Assembly: GCA_035622175.1 (NCBI GenBank)
Contig: DASPVV010000145.1
Coordinates: forward strand, 1 to 64,000
From: JAFAGX01 sp035622175
Lineage (GTDB): Bacteria; Acidobacteriota; Terriglobia; Terriglobales; Acidobacteriaceae
Direction of reading: 5' to 3'
DNA length: 64,000 bases
A program made the translations under genes and the position numbers. This document shows, piece by piece, positions 8,212 through 17,596 of the stretch (position 1 is the first letter of the stretch; every line of letters begins with the position of its first letter). The notes below the pieces were generated by a model. The model was not told where the DNA came from. It worked only from the letters and a program-made list of their open reading frames with translations, and made no database searches.

Positions 8212-8742
8212 CTATGGAGCGGTGATTACCCCACAAGCGATTCGGTCGCCAGAATTGCCACTCGGATCGGTCTTCATGTCATCGGCCTTGGCGTGAATGA
8301 CCAGGGCTGTGCCGCCATTGCTGAAAACCGAATGGCTGTCCGTACCGAAATTCACGTCGGGATCGGCGACGGTAGCTTTTGCCGTTCCGTCGCCCCCCAC
8401 CGTGAAGTTTTTCATATCTCCGGCATGATGGCCGTCAGGGTTTTCGAGACCGTGCTTCTTGTTGTCGGGATTGAAATGGGGGCCCGCCGACTTGAAGTCA
8501 GGAGGATCGCACTTTGCATTCTGATGGATGTGGATGGCATGCTCTCCCGGAGGCAGGTTCTTGAGGGCAAGCTTGATGTTCACCCCTTTCCCCGCCTGCT
8601 TCATCGTAGCCGTTCCCACGTCCCCGCCCTGCGCGTTCTTCATCTGAACCATGACGACCTTCCCCTTCCCCCTGGCTTGCGCGGCACCCGCCAGCGAAAG
8701 CACAGCACCGCAGACCGCGACCAATGTAAAGCAGACTTTCAT
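8212..8742 (-). CDS. sodC: Periplasmic Cu/Zn superoxide dismutase
   Basis: A 176-residue protein with a signal peptide ending near AGAAQA and a SodC domain. Metal ligands are visible in GEHAIHIHQNAKC and AGPHFNP, with further His residues in GHHAGDM and the late HSVF segment; GDRIACGVI supplies the active-site Arg and the disulfide Cys. It converts superoxide to peroxide and oxygen in the periplasm. The start is the ATG at 8742, with AGGAGA upstream; a 15-codon longer frame lacks a site. It converges on msrAB, so the neighbourhood is devoted to envelope oxidative stress, although the genes are not cotranscribed. Confidence 0.93.
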   Translation of the reverse strand: MKVCFTLVAVCGAVLSLAGAAQARGKGKVVMVQMKNAQGGDVGTATMKQAGKGVNIKLALKNLPPGEHAIHIHQNAKCDPPDFKSAGPHFNPDNKKHGLENPDGHHAGDMKNFTVGGDGTAKATVADPDVNFGTDSHSVFSNGGTALVIHAKADDMKTDPSGNSGDRIACGVITAP

Positions 8743-8980
8743 AGGTCTTCTCCTGTTCCGGGAAGAGATTCTACTCTCTCGCGCCATGCTCGCGAAATGC
8801 GGACGGCTCGAATCCAGAGATTACGGTCGACTCCGGGATCAGGAACGCGCGCGATTTCTTCCGTCCTCGGGCCCCCAGGATCTCTCTTGATCGCTCGAAT
8901 CCGGGCTTGCACAACCGGTTGAAGAGGAGTGCGTTGTGCTTTGCCGGGCTCAGCCGCACAAGCTTGCGGTAGGGACGATG

Positions 8981-9733
8981 CTATCCGGTAGAAACCCGGC
9001 GCCAGACGGCAGGCGGAGCACCTGTAATGCGGTGAATCCATCTCGTCATGTGGGCCTGATCGGCAAAGCCGGTCTCGGCTGCGATCCGGCACAGGCAGTC
9101 GGCCCCCCTTGTGATGCGCAGCCAGGCGGCACGAGCCCGCAGTTCCGCGCGTAAAACCGACGGTTGGATCCCGTAGGCGGCGGCGAATCCTCGAGACACG
9201 GTTTCCCGCGCCAGGCCGTTCTCTTCCGCCCACCCCCCAATGTCCGTCGAAGCATTCTTGGCCAAATCTGCCAGCAGCAGATCAGGCCAATCATTTCTTC
9301 GCCCGGGGGAAGGCAGGCGCTTCCATCTGAGAGTGCGTTCCAGCAGAAAAGCCGCCTGGGTGACATCCTTCTCCGCCGTTCGCGCCAATTCCTCGACTTC
9401 GTCCAAATGATAGAGTCCGCCGATTCCGCTCGAATCTGACCAATTCAGCCGCATCAGCTTGAGTCCTGCCGAGACCATGGCATTCGCATGGCAATCCAGA
9501 GTGGCATGGATCAGCACATCTCCCGCGGTGGCGCGGATGCGGCCGGCATATCCTGATTCCTCCAGGCTGCCCGCAAGCACCACGGTGGCATAGGGGCGCA
9601 AGTGGCGATGCCGCGGCAAGCTGAAGCTGTAGGAATAGGTTTCAATCCCGGGGGTGATGCGACGAAAGATGGGACCATCGGCGGGTGAAGGCACGTCCGA
9701 TTGTAGAAGGAGCAGCCCGTCTCGCTCAATCAA
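8981..9733 (-). CDS. AraC-family transcriptional regulator
   Basis: A 250-residue protein. Residues 1-150 form a cupin-like sensor part (YSFSLPRHRHLRPYATVVLA, then GDVLIHATLDCHANAM). Residues about 165-250 are two helix-turn-helix units of the AraC type, the second reading RIAAETGFADQAHMTRWIHR with the PxxWR end. The only in-frame start is TTG at 9733. It is divergent from the aminopeptidase-like gene at 9893, so it may control it and itself from the shared gap, but no operator is evident. Ligand unknown. Confidence 0.82.
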   Translation of the reverse strand: MIERDGLLLLQSDVPSPADGPIFRRITPGIETYSYSFSLPRHRHLRPYATVVLAGSLEESGYAGRIRATAGDVLIHATLDCHANAMVSAGLKLMRLNWSDSSGIGGLYHLDEVEELARTAEKDVTQAAFLLERTLRWKRLPSPGRRNDWPDLLLADLAKNASTDIGGWAEENGLARETVSRGFAAAYGIQPSVLRAELRARAAWLRITRGADCLCRIAAETGFADQAHMTRWIHRITGAPPAVWRRVSTG

Positions 9734-9892
9734 ACCAGAACCGGGCCAACCCCGCGTTTTCAGGTGATGGCTCGACTTTGGACTCTCCCCCCAAGTTCAA
9801 AGACATGGCGTCAAATGGATTCAAGACACCTTGATCGGCCTCTGGCATCGTACCCGCACGGGTTGATCTAGCTAATCTTTAGAAAAGGACCG

Positions 9893-12487
9893 ATGGAGGA
9901 AAGGTTCGCCATCGCTGTCACACGCCACCGTGCCGGGAGCGTTCTGCCTCCGGCCCGAGAGCTGAAGCTGAAGGGAGGGATCTGTCTCGCGTGGAGGCTG
10001 GTTCCCGTTTTTATCTTGGCAGCGGCCGGGGCCGCATCCGATGGGCAAAGCTTCGGCAACCCTGAGGTTCGGCAATGGCCTCCAAGCAGGACCTATCACG
10101 TTGAGAATTACCAGCTGACTCTACAATTCGACCAAGCGAAGGGCGAAGTCTTGGGGGACGAAGCCGTCACCCTGCGCCCGTTCGAGCGGCATTTTCGAAA
10201 GTTCTATTTGGATAGCGCCGAACTCACGATCGATGCGGTAACCCTAGAGCCAGAGCGCGGCGCCCCGGTCGGCTTGCTCTACGCCGCCGAAGGCGAGCGT
10301 CTATGGATCACCCTGGATCGCGAGTACGACCGAACCGGCCGGCTCCGCGTGCGTATCCTCTACCATGGATTCCCCCGCACCGGATTGTTTTTCGTAAATC
10401 CTACGCCGAGCTATCCCAACCGCCCGCGCCAGGTCTTTTCCCAGGGCGAAGCCGAGTTCAATCACTTCTGGTTCCCATGCTGGGATTATCCGAACGACAT
10501 GGCCACCAGCGAGACCATCACAACCGTCCCCGAGGGACAAACTGTGGTTTCGAACGGCAAGCTGGTCAAGGTGACTCGTTCCTCCGGTCAGGTGACCTAC
10601 GACTGGCGGGAAAGCATTCCGCACAGCTCGTATTTGATTTCGGTTGCGGTGGGTCCCTGGCGCAAGTTTACCGACAACTATAAGGGCAAGCCAGTCGACT
10701 ACTACGTCGGGAATTCGGTCGATGAGGCCACAGCCCGACGATCATTTCACCTGACGCCCGACATGATTGGATTTTTTTCCCGGGCCACGGGCGTCGATTA
10801 TCCCTATGAGCAGTACGCCCAAACCGCCGTCGAAAATTTCCCCTTCGGGGGCCAGGAGAATGTCAGCGCAACCACTCTGACCGACCGAACCTTGCACGAT
10901 GCACGCGCCGATCAAGATTATCCCAGCACGAACCTGGTCTCGCATGAGTTGGGGCAGCATTGGTTCGGCGACTACGTGCAGGGGCGGGACTGGGCCAACA
11001 TCTGGCTGAATGAGGGTTTCGCGACCTACCTCGAAGCGCTTTACACACAGCATCAGGAGGGGAACGACGCCTATCGCTTTGCCATTTACAACGATCAGCT
11101 GGCGGAGCAGCAGGAAGACCGCGATTCCTACCGCCGGCCGATCGTGGACCGCCACTATCGCGATGCCATGGAGATGTTCGACCGAACCACGCACGAGAAA
11201 GGCGCAGCCGTACTGGACATGCTGCGTTATTGCTTGGATGGCTCGGAAGCTGCGTCCGATCCCGCATCCCAGAATGAGTTGTTCTTTCAGGCGCTCCATC
11301 ACTACCTGATTGAACATCACGCGCAGAGCACGGATACGGCCGGTCTGATCGAAGCCCTGCGGTCCACGACCGGGCAGGAACTGGGTTGGTTTTTCGACGA
11401 ATGGGTATTCAGGGCTGGACGTCCGGACTACCAGGTCGCAGCCCGCTATGACGCCACAACCAGAATGGAGAAGGTCAGCGTGGCGCAGAGGCAAGCTGCC
11501 GATCGAGAAACGCCCGTCTTCGACATGCCCATCGAGCTGGCGTTCTACGGCGCCCATGGCGAGCGGAAGAGGACCCAGGTCCGCGACCACTTGAGGCAGC
11601 AGGAATTCGACGTCCCGCTCGATTTTGAACCGCAATGGGTGGATTTTGATCCCGAAGACTTCATCGATAAAACCGTCCAGTTTGACACGTCCGTAGCGGC
11701 GCTGGTTGCGCAAGCCGAAAAAGATCCTTCGATGATGAGCCGCCTGTGGGCGGTCGAGCAACTGGGCACAGCCACCCTTCCGAACCCGCAGGCGCGGGTC
11801 GAAGCCCTGCGACAGATCCTCGGCGCCGACCGGTTCTATGCGGTGCGCGCCGCCGCCGCCGCGAGTCTGGGCGGTATCGGAGGGGAAGCGGCCAAGTCGG
11901 CCCTGCTGGCCGCCGCCCGGCAACCCGATAGCCGGGTGCGGACGGCGGTGATCGCGGCTCTGGGTACCTTCGCCAAGGACCGGGCACTCGATGACGTGTG
12001 GGTCGACGCCCTGCACCATGATGCCAGCTACGCGGTGGAAGCAGCTGCGGCCACGAACCTGGGAAAATCGGGTGCGGCCGAAGCCTTCGACGTCTTAGAG
12101 GCCGAGGCCCTGGCCAAGCCTGAAATCCACGTCATGCAAGCGACGTTCAACGCCTTGGTGGCGACGGAAGACCCGCGAGCCGTCAAAATCCTCGTGGCCG
12201 AAGCGCAGCCTGGTGTGCCGGAACGAATCCGGCTGTCCGCGCTCGCCGGACTCGCGGGCCTGAAGGAGGCCGCGGCACACGACGACGCCCGGGAACTGGC
12301 CGACGTCGTCAGGGCTGCCCTGCACGATCCCTTCTTCCCCCTGCGAGAGCAGGGTGAAGAATTAGTCGGAGTTTTTCATCTCACGCAATTTGAAGCGGAA
12401 CTGCAAACCGAGGCGCAGGGAGCGCCCATGGCGTTCGAGCGGGCAGCCGCCCAGAAAGCTCTCGAGCGATTGCATCCTCGGCCGTGA
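9893..12487 (+). CDS. M1-family aminopeptidase-like protein with altered active-site motifs and HEAT repeats
   Basis: An 864-residue exported protein: signal region near 30-50, N-terminal beta domain to about 255, M1 catalytic domain about 260-480, then a HEAT-repeat array about 600-860. The substrate motif GGQEN is at 319-323 and the third zinc ligand E374 lies in NIWLNEGFATY. The zinc motif reads HELGQHWFGD (H351, E352, Q355, H356), whereas M1 enzymes have HExxH with His where Gln355 stands. The usual YEKG catalytic tyrosine is replaced by His434 (THEKGA), 83 residues after H351, near the canonical spacing. The protein may use the shifted His356, have changed chemistry, or be a binding protein. 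Divergent from an AraC regulator. Confidence 0.88.
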   Translation: MEERFAIAVTRHRAGSVLPPARELKLKGGICLAWRLVPVFILAAAGAASDGQSFGNPEVRQWPPSRTYHVENYQLTLQFDQAKGEVLGDEAVTLRPFERHFRKFYLDSAELTIDAVTLEPERGAPVGLLYAAEGERLWITLDREYDRTGRLRVRILYHGFPRTGLFFVNPTPSYPNRPRQVFSQGEAEFNHFWFPCWDYPNDMATSETITTVPEGQTVVSNGKLVKVTRSSGQVTYDWRESIPHSSYLISVAVGPWRKFTDNYKGKPVDYYVGNSVDEATARRSFHLTPDMIGFFSRATGVDYPYEQYAQTAVENFPFGGQENVSATTLTDRTLHDARADQDYPSTNLVSHELGQHWFGDYVQGRDWANIWLNEGFATYLEALYTQHQEGNDAYRFAIYNDQLAEQQEDRDSYRRPIVDRHYRDAMEMFDRTTHEKGAAVLDMLRYCLDGSEAASDPASQNELFFQALHHYLIEHHAQSTDTAGLIEALRSTTGQELGWFFDEWVFRAGRPDYQVAARYDATTRMEKVSVAQRQAADRETPVFDMPIELAFYGAHGERKRTQVRDHLRQQEFDVPLDFEPQWVDFDPEDFIDKTVQFDTSVAALVAQAEKDPSMMSRLWAVEQLGTATLPNPQARVEALRQILGADRFYAVRAAAAASLGGIGGEAAKSALLAAARQPDSRVRTAVIAALGTFAKDRALDDVWVDALHHDASYAVEAAAATNLGKSGAAEAFDVLEAEALAKPEIHVMQATFNALVATEDPRAVKILVAEAQPGVPERIRLSALAGLAGLKEAAAHDDARELADVVRAALHDPFFPLREQGEELVGVFHLTQFEAELQTEAQGAPMAFERAAAQKALERLHPRP

Positions 12488-12532
12488 TCCCAGCGCGGAA
12501 GGCGCTGCGGAATCGCATGGCCACGGCGTCGG

Positions 12533-13612
12533 TTAGGCCTTGATGGCCACGACCAATCCCAACGGACCAACCAGGGGGACAACCGAGGTCGTGCGGAAAC
12601 CGGCCTCCGCCATCCAACCCTGATAATCCGCGGCCGTGCAATTAAAGCCGCTCGGCGTCTCAATCAAGATATTCAGGCTCATCAACAAGGCAAACGCGTT
12701 CTCGGTCCGCTCGTTGTCAATCAGCTCTTCGAGGACGAGATACGCCCCGCCCTTGGGGAGCGCCCGATATGCCTTGGCGATGAGCCTCCGCTTATCGTCC
12801 ACGCTCTCGCCATGAAGGATGTGACCCATGATCAGGACGTCGGCTTCCGGCAAGGGGTCGGCGAGAAAACTGCCCGCTTGAAAAACGATGCGGTCCGCCA
12901 AACCATAGGCACTGACGTACTCGTCAAAAATCGGGCGACAAACCGGCAGATCGAAGCCCACGCCCCTGAGGTGGGGATGAGCGAGAGCGAGCTGAACCGG
13001 CAAAGCCCCTTGCGCCGCACCAATGTCCGCAAAGGTCTTGTATTTCTTCCACGGAAACTTCCGAGCCAGAGCTTGGCAAGCACCCAGGCTGATGCCGGTC
13101 ATGGCTTCAAGGAAATTCTTCATGGCCGCCGGATCGCGATAGAGCGCCTGGTAAAAAGTCTCGCCGGTGCGCACTTCGCTCTGCGGCAGGCCGGTGCGCA
13201 ACGCCGTGGTCAGCTTGCCCCAAAAGGGATAAAGGCGCGCATTGGCCATCTCCAGCATGCCTCCGATATAGCTCGGCTTGGCGCGATCCAGAAAGAAATC
13301 GGCATTGGGGGTGTTGGCATACCGCTGGTTGCGCCGGGACAACATCCCTAGAGCGACGAGCGCGTCGAAGAAATCACGGGCGCCGCGTTGGTGCAACGAC
13401 AGACGTCGGCGCAGCGTGTCACCGTCAAGCGGCCCCTTGGCCAATTCCGTGAACAACCCCAGCTCGACCGCGCTCAGCAGCGTCTTCGAACCCCAGAATC
13501 CCAGCCCCAGCTGCAAAATGTGTTCGGGTGTTAAGGCAGCCGCTGGGGGATTCTTCTTGCTCTTGGGTCTTGGCTTGGGTTTTGTCCTAGAAGATGGGCG
13601 GCGCGACTCCAT
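12533..13612 (-). CDS. SAM-dependent O-methyltransferase (plant/hydroxyindole O-methyltransferase type)
   Basis: A 359-residue protein with a basic, Pro/Lys-rich leader (1-22), an N-terminal winged-helix dimerisation domain (about 30-110, with LFTELAKGPLDGDTL) and a methyltransferase domain (about 150-359). The SAM site is FADIGAAQGALPVQLALAHP, followed by GVGFDLPV and the post-motif GHILHGESVDDKRRLIAKAY and LPKGGAYLVLEEL. This fold methylates small hydroxylated metabolites. A GAGG ribosome site precedes the ATG. It converges on the M1 gene, and no biosynthetic cluster surrounds it, so the substrate cannot be guessed. Confidence 0.82.
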   Translation of the reverse strand: MESRRPSSRTKPKPRPKSKKNPPAAALTPEHILQLGLGFWGSKTLLSAVELGLFTELAKGPLDGDTLRRRLSLHQRGARDFFDALVALGMLSRRNQRYANTPNADFFLDRAKPSYIGGMLEMANARLYPFWGKLTTALRTGLPQSEVRTGETFYQALYRDPAAMKNFLEAMTGISLGACQALARKFPWKKYKTFADIGAAQGALPVQLALAHPHLRGVGFDLPVCRPIFDEYVSAYGLADRIVFQAGSFLADPLPEADVLIMGHILHGESVDDKRRLIAKAYRALPKGGAYLVLEELIDNERTENAFALLMSLNILIETPSGFNCTAADYQGWMAEAGFRTTSVVPLVGPLGLVVAIKA

Positions 13613-13816
13613 GGTTTGCCTCGCGCAGTGGAACGTCTGATCCGGATTTCGATTATAGCTCCGGCACGCTCCCGAGACTTCGAAGAAATGACTTCGGCAC
13701 CATCGGGGAGGGGGACAAGGTGTTTCTAAACAGAGAACAACCCGGAGGAATCGCTTGAAAGTCGGCTTCCCGCTGGTCTTTAATGCCTTGACCTGTTTCC
13801 CTAGGGACTGGAGAAG

Positions 13817-15202
13817 ATGCCCTCACCGCCGCCACCGTCCGGTTCACCTTCGTTTGTCCCCAGCTCCCTGTACCGTCCGACCAAGAATCTGCGCCGCATC
13901 GGCTTGGCAGCGTTCGTGGCCGTGCTGTTCGGTTACTGCACCGGCGGTCCATTTGCCTTTGAGTCGATGATCTCCCAATCCGGGCCGGGGCTTGCGCTGA
14001 CCTTCCTGATCGTGGTCCCGTTCCTTTTGTCGATTCCAATTTCCTTGGCCACGGCCGAGATGACTACGATTCTGCCCGTTGAAGGGGGCTTCTATCGCTG
14101 GAGCCGGGCTGCTCTGGGCGATTTTTGGGGCTTCCAATGCGGATGGTGGAACTGGACGGGCACGTTTTTGATGAGTGCAGCTTACGGGGTGACCATGGCG
14201 GACTACTTTGAGAACTGGCTGCCGGTGCACTCACGGATCGAGCACTGGGCGGTTGCAGTTACTCTGCTGATGGTCGTGGCTTACCTCAACGTGCGCGGGA
14301 TTCATGTCGTGGGAAACCTGACTCTTCTTCTCCTGCTCGTCATGGCGGTGCCGTTGGTGGTGTTCGTGATCGTGGGCTTTCACCATGCACGATTCAATCC
14401 CTTTCATCCCTTCTTGCCGACCGGCAAACCTTGGCAGGAAGCTTACGGCATAGGCTTGGCCATCGCCCTGTGGACGTATGCCGGCTACGAACAGCTCTCC
14501 ACGGTGATTGAAGAAGTTGAGAACCCGACGCGCAACTTCCCGATTGGACTCGCGATTGTGATTCCGCTTTCGATCGCAATCTACGTACTCACCCTAGCCT
14601 CGGGTCTGGCCGCGCTCGGCAACTGGCGGGAGTGGGAAACCGGGTACTTGGTGACCGCAGGCCGACTCATGGGAGGCAACGCGCTGAGCACGGGCATATT
14701 CGTGGCCAGTGGAATCGCAAGCTTCGTATTGCTGGACAGCACGGTGCTCTCGGTCTCGCGGTTGCCCTTCACCATGGCGGAGGATGGGTACTTTCATCCT
14801 GGGCTGGGAAAAATCAGCGCTCGGTTCGGAACACCCGTGCGGTCGATTCTCCTGTCTACGGCACTGTGTTCTGCCCTCGCCGTATTTACGGTGCCCCAGC
14901 TCATCGCCGTGTACGCGTGGACGCGCATGGCGACCTCGATTGAGACCATGCTTTCGTTTTGGCAATTTCGCCGCAAATATCCGGATGTGCCGAGAAGCTT
15001 TCGCGCTCCCGGCGGCCGCTTCGGGGCACTGCTCATGGTCGTCGCTCCCACCCTGCTGTTCACCTGGGTGATGATCTACAGCGATGTCGGCACGCGGAAA
15101 TGGGGACTGCTCAACCTGGCATCCGGGCCGCTGGCCTATCTGTGGGTACGTCAACGCCGCAGCAAAGCGACACCGCAACCCGATAAGGTTGTTGCCGGCT
15201 AG
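13817..15202 (+). CDS. APC-superfamily amino acid/polyamine permease
   Basis: A 461-residue inner-membrane protein with about 12 hydrophobic segments. The first has an APC-type unwound-helix motif (FGYCTGGPFAFE), and the sixth region reads IALWTYAGYEQLSTVIEEVE, both typical of amino acid/polyamine transporters. The general plan (GGPFAFE, then EGGFYRWSRAALG) resembles the polyamine-uptake LAT/PUT branch, but substrate assignment is inference. A GGAG element lies just before the ATG. It is a single gene with no linked enzyme. Confidence 0.85.
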   Translation: MPSPPPPSGSPSFVPSSLYRPTKNLRRIGLAAFVAVLFGYCTGGPFAFESMISQSGPGLALTFLIVVPFLLSIPISLATAEMTTILPVEGGFYRWSRAALGDFWGFQCGWWNWTGTFLMSAAYGVTMADYFENWLPVHSRIEHWAVAVTLLMVVAYLNVRGIHVVGNLTLLLLLVMAVPLVVFVIVGFHHARFNPFHPFLPTGKPWQEAYGIGLAIALWTYAGYEQLSTVIEEVENPTRNFPIGLAIVIPLSIAIYVLTLASGLAALGNWREWETGYLVTAGRLMGGNALSTGIFVASGIASFVLLDSTVLSVSRLPFTMAEDGYFHPGLGKISARFGTPVRSILLSTALCSALAVFTVPQLIAVYAWTRMATSIETMLSFWQFRRKYPDVPRSFRAPGGRFGALLMVVAPTLLFTWVMIYSDVGTRKWGLLNLASGPLAYLWVRQRRSKATPQPDKVVAG

Positions 15203-15472
15203 CCATCGGGTTCAAGAGCAACCGGGCTGTCCGAGAGTCGAACGATGGACTTTCTCGACCGGCGCGCTTGGCACGGGCGGAATGAGTTCATGCTAGCATT
15301 GGCAGTTTGCTGGTTTTTGTTCTCCTCAGATGATGGGCGTAAGAAGGTGTCGATTGGATCAGCGCTCGCGAGTCCCGGCGCTTTGTCTTGCTCGAGGGTT
15401 CGATGAGAAGCCTCGTCGGCATTTGCACTCGGTAAAGATGTCGTGGTCGGATTTCTCCGACAGGAGGTCGCA

Positions 15473-17203
15473 ATGAATGCAGTCAATCGAATCATGCTGG
15501 CGGCAATGGTGGCAGAGCTCCTCACGGCTACAACCGCACTATGGGCCCAGAGCCAGAATCGCCAGGTGGGCACGCCCTACACCGTCACCGCCGATCCGTT
15601 GGTACCCCGGCCACCGCAACCGCCCTGCGTAGTGCCGCTTTTCTCGAATTATACGTTTGCCCATTTTGCCGACACGATCCAGAGCTTTACCTTCGCTCCC
15701 CCCGCCGGTTGTGCCGGCCCTTGGGAAAAAATCGTCTTCGAGATCGACTTCAGCGAGAATCCGGGCGTGCAATTCGACCGAACGGCAAGCGTCTACATCA
15801 ATAACGCCAATCTCTATTTCGGGACTACGCCGGAACCACTGGCCAGCCTCACGAACACTTGGCACGTGGAGCGAGATATCACCGACTATGCGGCGTTGCT
15901 CGAGAGCTCGCAGCCCGGCACCATCGTACTGCAGAACTGCACGAGCGACTGCCCGCCGCCTTATGACACTTTCTTGAACGGGGTCTTCACCGTCAGCGCG
16001 AATCTGGAGTTTTATCCCGCGCGGTGGCGCCGCGGCCTGCCTGCCGCTGCCGATCTGGTACTTCCCCTGGTTCAATCTAACGGACAGGGAGGGGTCAACC
16101 TGCCGGATTTCTTATACACCCCGAGCGACCAACTGACGACCACCTTCAGCCTGCCCACCAATGTGGAGCAGGCCTACCTCGATGTGGTCGCCCAAAGCCA
16201 GTTCGATGACGAGCAGTGGTACGCATGCTTTCCCAACAATCTCAGCAGTATTAACGAGGTTTACGGCTGCGGGAACACGGACTTTCGAGAGACCGAGGTC
16301 ACGATCGACGGTCAGCCGGCCGGGATCGCCCCCGTATCTCCCTGGGTGTTTACCGGGTTTCTGCCCGATGAATGGGTCCCGATTCCTGGCGCCCAAACTT
16401 TGGACTTTGTTCCCTATCGCGTCAACCTTACTCCCTTCGCCGGGCTGCTGAGTAACGGCCAGCCGCACACGATTGCCCTAAGCGTGTTCGACGACGACGA
16501 CTACTTCTCCGTGTCCGCCTCGCTCTTACTGTATCTCGATGCCGCCTCCACCAAAGTCTCGGGGGCGGTCACGCGCAACACGCTGACTCCTCCCTCTCCT
16601 GCGGTCTTCGACAATCTCGCAGGGACCACCACCGTCACCGGTACGATTACAGCCAAGAGCCAGCGCCAGTACACGATCGCAGGCTACGTGCAGACTTCCC
16701 ATGGAACGGTCTCGACGGCCGTGTCCGCGCAGCAAAACTTCTCCGGAACGCAGACGATCGATTTCGACACCGTCGATTTTTCGGTGCTTGATCAAAACAC
16801 CTCGGTCGAGACGAGTCTGTCTTCCTTGACTACGGTTTCGAGCGACCAGGGGATCACGGTGATCGAGGAGAACTACAGATTTCCGATCACGGTTGACCTG
16901 ATTTATCCGGTCACGAGTTCCCCCTTCGGACTTACCGTAGCCACCACGCAGAAATACGAATCGACGAAGCTCATCTGGCGCGACCGGAGGTTAGAGGACT
17001 TTCGCCTGGTCACAAACTCGGTTTCCGCCACCGACGCAGGTTCAAAATCCAGCTCACAGCAATACACGTCGTTCGGCTTCGATACGCCGTTCTACAGCTG
17101 CGAAATCGCGTCCGCAGACAATGAGCTGACCTTGGTCAGTCCTACCTGCGGCCCTAGGCAAGGCGGGGACCCCACGGGCAGATGGAATCTCCCTCTGCCT
17201 TGA
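15473..17203 (+). CDS. Secreted PNGase A-like peptide N-glycosidase
   Basis: A 576-residue protein with a signal peptide ending at ALWAQ. The N-terminal half matches the PNGase A amidase domain: FADTIQSFTFAPP, then GPWEKIVFEIDFS, a FDRTASVYIN strand and TWHVERDITDYAALL. Such enzymes release N-glycans from asparagine by hydrolysing the amide bond; bacterial acid-active homologues are known, including from acidobacteria. A second domain (about 190-360) and a C-terminal beta-rich part follow. The ATG at 15473 has AGGAGG at 15462-15467; the longer frame is rejected. Likely exported or periplasmic, acting on plant, fungal or dead-cell glycoproteins. Catalytic residues were not assigned. Confidence 0.78.
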   Translation: MNAVNRIMLAAMVAELLTATTALWAQSQNRQVGTPYTVTADPLVPRPPQPPCVVPLFSNYTFAHFADTIQSFTFAPPAGCAGPWEKIVFEIDFSENPGVQFDRTASVYINNANLYFGTTPEPLASLTNTWHVERDITDYAALLESSQPGTIVLQNCTSDCPPPYDTFLNGVFTVSANLEFYPARWRRGLPAAADLVLPLVQSNGQGGVNLPDFLYTPSDQLTTTFSLPTNVEQAYLDVVAQSQFDDEQWYACFPNNLSSINEVYGCGNTDFRETEVTIDGQPAGIAPVSPWVFTGFLPDEWVPIPGAQTLDFVPYRVNLTPFAGLLSNGQPHTIALSVFDDDDYFSVSASLLLYLDAASTKVSGAVTRNTLTPPSPAVFDNLAGTTTVTGTITAKSQRQYTIAGYVQTSHGTVSTAVSAQQNFSGTQTIDFDTVDFSVLDQNTSVETSLSSLTTVSSDQGITVIEENYRFPITVDLIYPVTSSPFGLTVATTQKYESTKLIWRDRRLEDFRLVTNSVSATDAGSKSSSQQYTSFGFDTPFYSCEIASADNELTLVSPTCGPRQGGDPTGRWNLPLP

Positions 17204-17244
17204 GGCATACCGTGGGGAAAAAGCGCAGCTCGGAGTTCGCGGGC

Positions 17245-17451
17245 GGGGGGCAGGATTTGGAAGCGCACCAGCTGCAGATGAATGGGATGGCTGTCGTCGG
17301 TGGGATTAATCAGCGTCCAGATTTCCGTCGACCCCAGCGCCGGCCTTTCCGTAACCGGCAGCTTCCAATGGGAAGCATTCAGCAGCAGCATGATCGGGTT
17401 GCCGGTCTTGTTGATAAACTCGTCGAGGGTCAACAACCGATACTCTGCGCC
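17245..17451 (-). pseudogene. Relic of a CotA/bilirubin oxidase-type multicopper oxidase
   Basis: The minus strand encodes EYRLLTLDEFINKTGNP, a NASHWKLPVTE block, LGSTEIWTLINPT and HPIHLQLVRFQIL in a single frame. These match the last cupredoxin domain of CotA-type oxidases (PVTEAPKAGTTEIW and HPIHLHLVSF in Bacillus CotA). The frame has a stop codon just upstream at about 17497-17499, there is no start or N-terminal two-thirds, and the terminal HCH copper motif is missing. One copper-binding His is Gln (HPIHLQL for HPIHLHL). It is therefore a decayed fragment, lying between the PNGase gene and a minus-strand terminator. Confidence 0.75.
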
Positions 17452-17530
17452 GGCAGCGCGGCAATGGATCGCGAAAATCGCGCCGCTTATCGGCGTTCAT
17501 AGTTGGCGATTGGAGAAGGTTTGATCTTTC

Positions 17531-17562
17531 GAAAAAGCTGAGCGGGCCGAAACGGCCCGCTC
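17531..17562 (-). terminator. Rho-independent terminator of the Gly/Tyr-rich protein gene
   Basis: A near-perfect 9-bp GC stem (GAGCGGGCC with GGCCCGCTC, 17540-17562) has a 5-base loop. On the minus strand it is followed at once by AGCTTTTTC. It lies 35 bases past the stop of the 17597-18037 gene. Confidence 0.85.
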
Positions 17563-17596
17563 CGATCGAGAGAATCACGCTGGCGTCGCGCGGCAA

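Noticed and set aside
10742..12019. A 425-codon minus-strand frame
   Set aside because: It overlaps the M1 protein on the opposite strand; composition and lack of motifs show it is a shadow.
12491..12507. Hairpin between the convergent M1 and methyltransferase genes
   Set aside because: CAGCGC/GCGCTG can pair, but there is no T-run on either strand and GC-rich sequence forms such stems by chance.
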